NCBI GenBank assembly: GCA_015680685.1
Contig: MNCI01003602.1
Span: forward strand, 704,549 to 738,841
From: Gnetum montanum
Lineage: Eukaryota > Streptophyta > Gnetopsida > Gnetales > Gnetaceae
Reading direction: 5' to 3'
DNA length: 34,293 nucleotides
Below the pieces are notes generated by a model that did no database searches, was not told the origin of the DNA, and saw only the letters and a list, made by a program, of their open reading frames with translations. Made by a program: the position numbers and the translations under genes. Below are positions 20,201 through 28,951 of the stretch, in pieces (the stretch's first letter is position 1; the number at the start of each line of letters is the position of its first letter).

Positions 20201-21363
20201 AAGTCCACTGCCAGCTCCCCATCGGTAGCTGTTTTGAGGCATTTTATCTCGTCAGCTAATTCTTGCATTAATTTCTTGGCATCCATCCAATCTTGGGCAC
20301 TTGGTAACATGGTAGCTGGAGGTTGTGCTATATTATACGGGTTAGACTGTTGGACAATGGGTTGAAAGGCTGAAAGTTGTGCAGCTGGGGGTTGCACTTG
20401 TGGCACGTGATAGGGGAAATACTGTGGTTGTGGTGGTGGCAGCTGTACTGGGGGAACGTTGGCTGGTTGAACCATATGGAGTGGTATGTTATAGTGAGGA
20501 GTTTGATGTTGCTATGGTTGAGCGCCCATCGTTACATGTTGTGAAGCTACATTTTGTGGAGGAACCCCCTATTGGGTTATGACGGTAGAAGGGGCTGTAT
20601 GTGTTTGAATGTGCGGGATGTAGTGAGCGGAACTGGATGCTGGTATCACGTGTGGCATCCCTATCACTCGAGGTGGGAGTGTCACTCCCACGCTATCGTG
20701 AGGGGGCGGTGCCTGTGAAGATGGGCTGGCTGTTGCATCAGGGATGATGACGAGAGGGAGCATGCTGAATTGTGGATCAGTTGGAGGTGGCACATGAGCA
20801 AATGAGGATGTGTGCGATGGAGGAATTTATGTGTGAGTTAGTCTGAGGGGTTGGAGGGGCATGATCTCCCCTGTACCGGGATGAAAAATGGGGTTAACAT
20901 GTGCTTGCGGGCTCAGAGTGTGGTAGGAGTCCTCGTGCTGGGATTGAGCAGTGAAGTCATCCTCCTCTTCTAGTTGGGGTTCTACTGTGTGCTGATCCAA
21001 TGTGCGACTCCTTTGCAGGAGGAGCTGTGTGATGAGCTCCAAGTACTGCTCTGGAACCGGGATTACATCATATGGGGAAGGAGTGAACTCGTGTCCTCCC
21101 CTGTAAAAGAGTTTGAACTACCTCTTTACTTCCATTTCGGCTCGGTCAACAGCCAAGCCAGCTTGTATCTTAATACATATAAAATTATACTGATCCTGGG
21201 TGATAATGTTGGAGGCTGGATCTCTTCCCTGCAACCTTAGGGACCGACGGGGCCCCACTGCAGGTTGTACCCCGGGGTGTTGTGCGACGGGCTGTTGGAC
21301 AGCCATGGTGTCTAGGATGTTAGTGAGTTGAGTGGTGGTAGCCGTAGTGTTTTCAGGGTTCAT
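17269..21363 (-). pseudogene. gag-protease of E3
   Basis: A single minus-strand frame from ATG at 21363 to TAA at 17269 holds about 1,365 codons with roughly ten in-frame stops and no frameshift. In order: a proline-rich N-terminal region; a Retrotrans_gag-like domain near 20150-19760 (MSLAGRALDWYRALP, FIQRW, KGAVNDFF); a zinc-knuckle-like CX2HX4HX4C in FCEYHQHNGHGTDYC near 19320-19270; a run of at least seven PYVVRVP-type repeats at about 19050-18610; and protease with VHVDDGAATNIV near 17980-17945 and FNLILGRPWLAQM. The protease active site reads DDG rather than DSG or DTG, and E5 has the same. The n at 19939 falls in the gag domain. Confidence 0.87.
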
Positions 21364-21419
21364 GATGATATATTGTAGATATGAAACTATCTAAAGATGT
21401 GAAATTAATGTACTGCGCA

Positions 21420-21945
21420 GTGTACAGCATATACGCTTCAGCTGACAACGTATGACAGCGTATACAGCGTATATGTGCATAGCATAGATGGTCAGCGTAG
21501 ACGAGTCTATGGCGTAAGTGGTTCAGCGTATACGCTGGATAGCGTCTACAGGGTAAGAACACAGCGTAAAAGGATGAGCGTAAAAATGGGATAAAGGGTA
21601 CAGCGTAAAATCAGGCTATAGCGTAACACAATGCTCGGCGTAAAAATAGTATATAGCATAAAACAAGGCTCAGCGTAAAAATAGTATATAGCGTAAAACA
21701 AGGCTCAACGTAAAGACAGTATATAGCGTAAAATAAGGCTCAGCGTAACACAAGGCACAGCGTAAAACAATGTAGCATCAAAACAAGGTAGCATGTGGTT
21801 TTCTGAGTAAGTTTTTAAGAGGGAGAGCGTAAATATTGAACAGCGTAGACGTTGGACAGTTCACAGACTGGGTTTTTGGAGCAGGCTTCGTGGACGCTGA
21901 GAGTTTTAGTAGGAAGCGGCGTAGACACTCGACAACGTAAACATT
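21420..21945. repeat. Tandem and palindromic repeats in the E3 leader
   Basis: This lies between the gag start and the PBS. A unit of about 35 bases, GGCTCAGCGTAAAAATAG followed by TATATAGCGTAAAACAA, is repeated about four times at 21620-21770. The flanks hold more GCGTATACGC, GCGTAGAC and GCGTAAA words. No coding sequence is seen. Confidence 0.75.
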
Positions 21946-21987
21946 TGGAAATTCATGAGTAAGGTTTTTTTTTATTATTTTTTTTCA

Positions 21988-22006
21988 GGCCCTCCTTCTA
22001 GCGCCA
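21988..22006 (-). promoter_or_regulatory. Primer-binding site of E3
   Basis: The minus strand reads TGGCGCTAGAAGGAGGGCC, five bases inside the 5' LTR. The initial TGG pairs with the CCA end of a tRNA. I do not assign the tRNA. An A-rich tract follows directly on the minus strand. Confidence 0.75.
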
Positions 22007-22011
22007 ATTTC

Positions 22012-23197
22012 TATATCGCCTGAAATCGTCGGTCACCGGCTGGAAGGAAACAGAGACTGTGGGATCGCAGGACATGCATAGAAGACCCTGCCTTCGCCTG
22101 AGGGCAAGCTGGAATGCACGAACGCAGAGTACCTTGGGTGGTCCACACGTGGATTAGACAAGGATTTACCCGCACGTATGCCGAAGTGCTATACGCTGGG
22201 TTATGCGTAAACAGTGTAAACAGGTGTAAACAAGAGCGTAAACGACGTAGCAGATATGGACAGGGCATAAATGTAAACGAGCGTAAATAGAAAACATGCA
22301 AGAAATTAGCATAAACTGTAAATAATGGTATTACAGAGGCAAAGTACAGTGCACCGGTCTAACATAGTTGTGGTGAACACAAGGCAGACGAAAAGCCCCG
22401 GTGAATGCAGGGACGGCTGGGCTGGTATACGCTATAGGCGCGGCGTAGAGACTGTGCACGGTGTACAAGTTTTTCAGCATGAGAGGGTTTTGGCTCTGGT
22501 GCATAGTGTAATTTCTCCTGGGTATCTCTGGGATTTTTGCCAACCAACCAGGATGAAGTGGAAAATCGGGGTTTTTATACCGGTTGTTACGCTAGACTCA
22601 GGTTAGGAGACACGTGGCGTGTTGACCGGGTGTGTACACTTTACAGAAATACAATATATTACATCTGTTAGGCGTATACGCCACATCAGGCCAGCGTATA
22701 CGGTGGGCGTATACGTTGAATGTGCAGGGCGTGTGGACTTGGGTGGAAATGCTGCGGACGCTGGGCGTATACGTTGATGGATGCGGGCGTATACGTTGGT
22801 CGTATATGTTGACGATTGTCGACTTGCTTCAATTCTTGCTCTTCGGTGTTGTCTTCATTCTGTCTTTGGAGATCTTGTTGTCGGGCGTATGCATCTGTTG
22901 TTCATGCCGGGCGTGCATGTCAAACGTGTATGCTAGACGTGCACGCCGGGTGTATACGCTGTGAATTTGAGCGTATACGCTGGGCGTATATGCTGAGCAT
23001 TTGAGCGTATACACTGGTATTGTGCACTTGGACGTATATGCTAGGCATACACGCTGGAACTGCATACTTAGTAAAAATTAAGCATTTGATCTCCGAAGTT
23101 GCCATGTTTGACACCAAATGTAGCTGTGGTTGTTTGGAGTCCCGGGGACCTGCTTGGTTTTGGACAAGTACTAAGCTCCAAATTTTGTGGTATTTGA
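22012..23197 (-). repeat. 5' LTR of E3 (right copy, 1,186 bp)
   Basis: It aligns with 5405-6603. Its ends have decayed: the plus strand starts TATATCGCCTG instead of TGTACCGCC and ends TGGTATTTGA instead of TGGTGTTTCA. About 32 differences were counted by eye over the first 450 bases, nearly all transitions. The TATA box is at 22572-22579. Confidence 0.9.
22572..22579 (-). promoter_or_regulatory. TATA box of the E3 5' LTR
   Basis: TATAAAAA on the minus strand, equivalent to the box at 5965-5972. From the 5' LTR it would start the genomic RNA running toward gag. Confidence 0.7.
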
Positions 23198-23202
23198 CTA
23201 AT
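23198..23202. repeat. Target-site duplication of E3, right copy (CTAAT)
   Basis: Identical to 5400-5404. Sequence beyond it continues intron 2 of the E2 antisense gene. Confidence 0.9.
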
Positions 23203-23221
23203 AGTATGCATTTGTTACCAG

Positions 23222-24085
23222 GTTCTTCATCAACAAGGATGGGGTTCACGACCTACTAGGTCTGCTGGCTATAGCGTAGATAATCCTATAGGAGTTCTCT
23301 TCTACTGAGAACCTATGGGCAGGCATGATCAGTTAATGCAGGGGTGAATACCATACCTACCCATGCTAATATTCTATTCCCTACGATCAATGCAAGGGGC
23401 CAGATCGGCTGGATGAGGAGTGGGCAGAACCCTTCAAACTGGTCATAGTTGAACAAGTTCTGGTTGAACTTTGCCATTCCTGTTACCGTATAGGCCCAAT
23501 AGGCCAAATAGTAAGTGTCACATGCTTAAGTGTCTTTGCAATCTTTGTATTTTCTATGTTTTTATGCTAAAAATTTTTACGAAAACTATTATAGGGGCAA
23601 AGAAGCCCTAGGAGGTGATGATGGTAAGCAACAGGACACAGGGGACAAACATCTACTTCAAATACAGAAAAGTAGAAGTGAGCCAACACTGGATAAACTG
23701 TGCAACTTTAGAATCCTTGGTCCAGAACATCGAAAAGGCTGGGCTTATGGATCTATTCCTAGTCTCGAATTCAAGTGTTCCTGCTATCGAGATGCTCTCC
23801 TTAGTCAACTCCTTTTCTGAAAAGGTGGGCCTCTTTCACACACACATACGGGGTGTTCAGATGATCATTGAAATCATTGACCAGCTGTTTGTGGACCTGT
23901 TTGATGTTCCTCCCAACAACGTCCTGATAGGGTCGAAGGGCAAGAAGGAGTTGACCCTTCAGAAGAAAGATATTTAGGAGTGGTTAGGAATTTCTAAGGA
24001 GTGAAAAGGGCTTCCCATGGAGAAGCTTAAAGATGGGCTTGCCATGGAGATCTACCATGAAAAGGTCTACATGGTACTTTTGCTA
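23222..24085 (+). pseudogene. Antisense spliced gene of E2, exons 3-4
   Basis: Exon 3 starts at 23222 after CCAG and reads FFINKDGVHDLLGLLAIA, matching E3 NPDGTLIEDEGLALARTAL. It ends at a GTAAGT donor at 23511. Exon 4 starts at 23595 and reads NIEKAGLMDLFLVSNSSVPA, then SLVNSFSEKVGLFHTHIRGV and FVDLFDVPPNNVLIGS, matching E3 DSFNESISHYSTRIKGV and FSNLFGVPMDG. Several stops are present. Homology stops near 24075-24100, inside exon 4, where minus-strand integrase begins. Exons 5-8 are missing. Confidence 0.7.
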
Positions 24086-25060
24086 TTACTTGCTTTGATA
24101 GTGCTCTATGCATCTCAACGTCTACGTGTGCTCCTCCTCTATTGAGTCGAGGTTGATGATCCGCGACTCGTTGTTCTAGGATTCGCTTACAACATTCGAG
24201 AGGATCATCTAGAGTGATGGTACCTACAACTCAAGAGGTAATACAACTTCAGATCCATAAACAAGGCTGTAAGAAGTCTTACTTGTCGTGGTTCTGCATG
24301 TTGTTCTGTAGGCCCATAGAATGTAGAGGATTTGCTCATGCCACTGCCTCTTGCTATTGTTAAGCATCCACTTTAGCAAGTTGATGATGGACTTATTTGT
24401 AGCCTCTGCGTGTTCATTTGCCTACAGGTAGTATGAGGAGGAGAATGATTATTTGATGCTTAGATTGCTACAGAAGGTTCGAGTTTCCATACTACTAAAT
24501 TGTGATCCATTGTCGATCACAATAGTCATTGGAAGCCCAAACCTTATCACGATGTTTTCCAAGATGAAATGGTAGATTTGTTGAGACATCATTTTCCTTA
24601 GGGGAATGGCTTCCACCCACTTAGTAAAATGCTCAGTGGCAATGATAATGAAGCTATGTCCTATGGAGGACTTAGGCATGATGGGTCCTATGAGGTCTAG
24701 TCCTCATCGTTGGAAAGGCCACATGATTTTCATTGGGTGCAAGTTCGTAGTTAAGACGTGTATGAGATTTGCATATCTCTAGCACGTGTCACATGTTTTG
24801 AATTTTCATAGGCATTAATGCTCCATGTGGGTCCAATAGTACCCTAGGCATCTAATTTTTGCAGCCATAGCCCTAGGTGCTATGTGTCCACCACACAGTC
24901 CCTCATGCACTTCATTAACCACCTTCTGTGCCTACTCCCCACCCATGCATGCTAGCAATATCTTGTCATAGGAACATTAACATAGGGAATCATTCCCCAT
25001 GAGTGTATATTGTCGGGCATGCTTGCAGATCTCATCTCTCTGAGTAGATGTTAGTCCACG
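24085..25060 (-). pseudogene. Integrase of E2
   Basis: The minus strand carries NEGLCGGHI and CDTC of the zinc finger, then GLDLIGPIMPKSSIGHSF, HFTKWVEAIPLRKM, IRFGLPMTIVIDNGSQF and the decayed C-terminal part down to about 24085. Stops interrupt it. It aligns with E3 8250-9060 and keeps the IRFGL residues that E3 lost. Confidence 0.8.
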
Positions 25061-26110
25061 TGGAGGTTCACCGTGTTGTAGGTAGGATTTAATGTTAGTG
25101 TACCACTCCTAGGTATCCGTGGCACTGATAGAGGCCATGTGTCCCACCTGCATGATAGGCTCAGCACATTTGACAATTGCAGTTGGTAGACTTGCAAATG
25201 AGTGTGGTTGAATGTTTAATGCAAGGGTGGCTAAGGCATCTGCCATGGTGTTCTCATTGTGTGGCATGTGTTGAACATCTTTGGTTGCAAATTTCCTAAG
25301 CATGCTTTTTGCTAGGTCACAGTAGGGTTGTAGGTGCATAGCTTTGTAGGTGTAGGCCTTGGTGATTTGATTCACAACTAGTTGTGAATCACTGCAGATT
25401 GCCAAATGTTGTATGCATAGTGTTTGGGCAGCTGAGAGGCCTCTGAGTAGCACCTCATACTCTTCCACATTGTTGGTGTAGGGTAACACAAAATGATAAG
25501 TAAACAGGTGCATTTCCCTAGAGGGAAACGTAATGATGGCATCTACACTACCTCCTTGCGAGGTTCAAGCACTGTCAAAGTGTAAAGTAGCTTCTAGGTG
25601 TGATGTAATGATGTTGATAGTGTCAACATACTCATCTGGGAATTCAGGATCTATGGTTGCATGGTCATCGACGGGTAAGATCGTAAGTTGCATTGCTATG
25701 AATTGACCCTTAGTCGATGATTGGCTTACATAGTGTAGGTTGAACTCTGCGGTTATTGCTTTCCATTGGGCTATCCTACTACTTTCATATAGGTTGTTAA
25801 TGATAGCCCAGAGTATGTTGCTTTTTCAAATGATGTTGACTGCACTACAAAAGAGATAGTGCCTCCACTTTTTTAGTGCAAACACTAATGCAAGGCAATT
25901 CCTCTCTACTTCGTTGTATTTCACCTCGTACGCTATCAATGCATGACTCAGGTAGTACATTGGTATCTTAGATCCATCATCTCATTTTTGACATAGCAGT
26001 GCTACGATAGATGTGTCAGAGGTGGCAAGGTAGATGAAGAAAGACTTATCCCTTTGTGGCGGATGCATAGTTGGGAGGTGCGAGAGCTCTTCCTTTAGGT
26101 CATCAAAGGC
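25061..26110 (-). pseudogene. RNase H and second RNase H of E2
   Basis: Second RNase H at 25109-25560: YTNNVEEYEVLLRGLSAA, CSDSQLVVNQITKAY, NENTMADALATLAL. RNase H upstream at about 25700-26000: VERNCLALVFALKKWRHYLF, RIAQWKAITAEFNL. It is interrupted by stops and is collinear with E3. Confidence 0.78.
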
Positions 26111-26718
26111 TTATTGACACTTGGTTTTCCACTCGAAGTTAACCCCCTTCTTTAGAAGATGTTGCATGGGGTGTAACTTGTTAGTCAACTTTACTATAAA
26201 CCTTTGGATGAACTGTACCCTACCTTGCAAGCCATGTAACTCCTTAAGGTTTGTAGGAGGTGCCAGGTTGATGATGACCTTGAATTTGTCAAGGTCCACC
26301 CTTATTCGAGCCTATGATACCATGAACCCTAATTTGCATATGATTTTCACACCGAAGACACACTTCTTAGGATTAAGGCATAGATCATGTAATTGACAAC
26401 ATTTAAGGACTACCCCTAGATCATGTGGGTGATCAGCTACCTCCTTGGACTTGACTACTATATCATCCATGTTGTCATTTAACGTTTCTAGGATGTAGTC
26501 GCTGAAGATGTAGGTCATGGATCGCTGGTAGGTTTCTCTAGTGTTCTTGAGCACAAAAGGCATCATGGTCTAATAGAAGGTACCCCATGGGGTCATGAAG
26601 GTTGTTGCTAGTTGATGCGAATTTGGTTGTATTTGGAAAAGCCATCCATGAAGGATAACAGAGCATGAGCAGTCGTAGTGTCGATGAGTTGATCGATGCT
26701 TGGAAGTCGGAAATTGTC
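26111..26718 (-). pseudogene. Reverse transcriptase fragment of E2 (right copy)
   Basis: The minus strand reads MMPFVLKNTRETYQ, DDIVVKSKEVADHP, NPKKCVFGV, LKELHGLQGRVQFIQRF. The active-site tyrosine is replaced (NMDD). It is nearly identical to 2315-2900 over about 570 bases. The N-terminal half of RT is missing: at about 26718 the sequence switches to plus-strand gag of E4. Confidence 0.83.
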
Positions 26719-26724
26719 TTTGAG

Positions 26725-28029
26725 TTAGCTTTTTTAGCTGAAGAATATATTCACATGTTTGAGTTAGCTTTAGCTCATGCAAATATTCAACATCAAGATC
26801 AAGCTTGTAGGTTGTTTGTATCAAATTTAAAGGATATGGATCAGATTTGGTATTCGAACTTACCAAGTAATAGTATTACAAGTTGGGATGACATGAAGAA
26901 TCTTTTCTTGGCCCAGTTTGGTAATCATTTAGATCAACAACAATTATACTGTGGGCTAATACAAGCTAAGCAAGGAGTTAAAGAGTCAATTAGAGATTTT
27001 AACATCAAGTTTCAATGAATTTGTGGACTCTTTCAAAGACAATATAGGCCATCAGAAGAAATGCTTAAAGAAACTTATCTTAAGGCTGTCAACCCCAAAG
27101 TTTCAATTTGGTTAAGGAGAACTCCAAACTTAACTATGCCTAATGGCTACTTTAGTGAAGTTATACAATTAGAAAAATAATTGAACTTGAATCCTAAAGA
27201 AAATATCACAATTCAAGAAAGAGAAGAAAGATTTATGATTCCTATGCAAGATTTTGCTCAATTTAAAGCTTTACTAGGTCCATCTCATGTTAAGATAGAG
27301 CAAGAACATGAAAGAGTAGGATCTTAAAAAGTACAATTAATGAGAGATATTTCTATAGTGAAGCTTGAAAAAGCTTTGGCAAGAGTTAATATTAAGGAAG
27401 AAAGGAAAAATAGAAAGCATAAACATCAAGACACTAAGTTAGTAGAAGATGAGGATGAAAGTGACCTTATTATATCCAAATTTCTTGATATTGAATTTGA
27501 TAATGAGTTATCTAGTGTTCATTATGCAAGTAAATATTCTAGTAATGGATCTAGCGATACTTCTTCTGTATCAAGTTCTAAAGAAGATATGTCTTCAAAT
27601 GAGGAATGTAATAAAAATGAGGAAAATGGATATAATCTTCGATCTAAGGAAAGACTAACTTCTTCTAGATCCCAAAATGTTATTACTGATCCATCTACTA
27701 AGAGAAAAGCTTTTGAGCCACATAGAAGAGATAAGAATAAAGGTAAAGACAATCAAGTAGAGCAAAGCACTCCAAATCAGTATTTTAATAAATGGATAAA
27801 GCGATCAAGATTTATTGGTGATGGAGAATATGATTTGATTGAAGACCTTAAACATGTCAAGGCCAATATTAGCCTCTATCAATTGCTTCAAATAGGAGAT
27901 CAGCAAAGAAAGGCTTTAGAGTTCATTAAAGGTAAAAGGAGAGTTAGAGAATTAGAGTTAAGTTATGTGTCTAATAATGATGAGAAATTAAAGACCTCGT
28001 ATGATAAGGAAGCTCTTCCTTTCCTGTGA
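26725..28029 (+). pseudogene. gag of E4
   Basis: The Retrotrans_gag pattern is clear: ALAHANIQHQDQACRLFVSN, then WYSNLPSNSITSWDDMKNLF and AKQGVKESIRDFNIKF. Stops at about 27016, 27178 and 27325 break the frame. The C-terminal part (27340-28029) is charged and serine-rich (SSNGSSDTSSVSSSKEDMSS), with RRDKNKGKDN as a basic stretch. No CCHC zinc knuckle was seen. The frame ends four bases into the protease frame. Confidence 0.8.
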
Positions 28030-28915
28030 CAATGAAATTGAAGGATAAATACTTACACAATTGTTTGGTTGATTCTAGAGCTACGTCTACTATAATGCCA
28101 TTGTCTATATGTAAGAAACTTGGCTTGATTCCTAAGAAATCAAATAAAAATATTGTTCAAGTGGATAAAAGTAGAGTGAAGATTGTGGGTCAATTACCAA
28201 ATGTTTTATTAGAAATTGCTTTTGAACCCCGCATCAGAAGTAGGGTAACTATTCAAGTGGCAGATATACCAGATTCACATAGTCTCTTATTGAGTATAAG
28301 TTGGAGTAATAATTTCTCAGGTTACATATCAACAAATTATTCTCACATGTGGTTACCTTGGAGAGGAGAACCAAATCATATATACATCTATAGCGAACCT
28401 TTGATGATTGATAATATTACTTCAAATGGAAAAAGTAAAATGGTTCAAAAAGGAGGTGTTGAAAATAAAATTTGTACACTCCAAGAAATTTATATTCCTA
28501 AAAAAGAAAAGTCAAAGCAAGAGGATAAATGGGAGTTATACTTTGACAGTTTATGCAATTCAAAAGGTGCAGGAGATGGTATAGTTATATTCAAGAATGG
28601 TTTACCTGAAATTCTCAAAGCAATTCATCTATCTTTCCCTTGTACTAAGAACAAGGCTGAGTATGAAGCTTTATGTATTGGTATGAGAATAGCTCTAGAT
28701 AGGAAGATTAGAGTAATCACCATAAAAGGAGATTGAAGATTAGTTTGTGAACAAGTAAGGCTCATTCTTAAGACCTTATAAGCAAGTTGCTTGTAAGATG
28801 TTAGATCAGTTTCAACATTGTCGAATAAAGTATATAAACAAAGTAGAGAATCTTATAGTAGATGATTTGGCAAAGGTAGCTTCAACATTGGATATATAAA
28901 TAATAGAAAGTTACA
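28026..28915 (+). pseudogene. Protease joined to second-type RNase H (E4)
   Basis: Starts MTMKLKDKYLHNCLVDSRA. The protease active site is DSRATSTIMP, with arginine in place of the essential glycine of DSG, so it is probably inactive. After YIYSEPLMIDN it passes directly to RNase H: WELYFDSLCNSKGAGDGIVI, FPCTKNKAEYEALCIGMRIA, then a stop at 28734 and out-of-frame remains (VCEQVR, LIVDDLAKVAS) to about 28900. RT, first RNase H and everything between are missing. The fused frame has no stop at the join. Confidence 0.75.
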
Positions 28916-28946
28916 AAGATGTCATGATTGAAGAAGAACATCAGCC

Positions 28947-28951
28947 ATCAG
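28947..28951. repeat. Probable left target-site duplication of E5 (ATCAG)
   Basis: These are the five bases directly before the E5 LTR start TGTACTATC. The matching copy would be beyond the right edge of the window. Confidence 0.45.

Larger units (their letters stand above)
5405..23197 (-). mobile_element. E3: complete 17.8-kb Tat/Ogre-type retrotransposon with an embedded antisense gene
   Basis: The element is bounded by two direct LTR copies and a CTAAT target duplication. In its own (minus) direction it reads: LTR 23197-22012, PBS 22006-21988, leader with tandem repeats, gag-protease 21363-17269, hairpin array, antisense gene 16702-12161, GGCC-type hairpin array, RT 11479-10086, RNase H, second RNase H and integrase to 8011, another hairpin array, 3' UTR, PPT and LTR 6603-5405. 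Size, double RNase H and domain order fit the Tat/Ogre group. Stops and frameshifts in gag and pol make it non-autonomous today. The two LTRs differ at roughly 7% of compared sites, so the insertion is not recent. Confidence 0.93.
23198..26718 (-). mobile_element. E2, right portion
   Basis: This continues E2 past the E3 insertion. It holds exons 3-4 of the antisense gene, then minus-strand integrase, RNase H domains and RT. The gene should be followed by protease and gag if E2 had the E3 layout; instead it runs into integrase at about 24085. That implies a recombination or deletion. On the right it ends abruptly within RT at about 26718, where E4 begins. Confidence 0.75.
26719..28951 (+). mobile_element. 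E4: AT-rich gag-protease-RNase H element fragment
   Basis: A plus-strand retrotransposon fragment, clearly richer in A and T than its neighbours. It starts in the middle of gag at the join with E2 RT and is cut at 28951 by the E5 LTR. No LTR, PBS or PPT of E4 is visible. Domain order gag, protease, second-type RNase H places it in the Ty3/gypsy group, as a lineage distinct from E1, E3 and E5. Confidence 0.78.

Noticed and set aside
21988-22006. Naming the primer tRNA from the PBS
   Set aside because: The TGG start and position are clear, but I could not match the rest to a specific plant tRNA with confidence.
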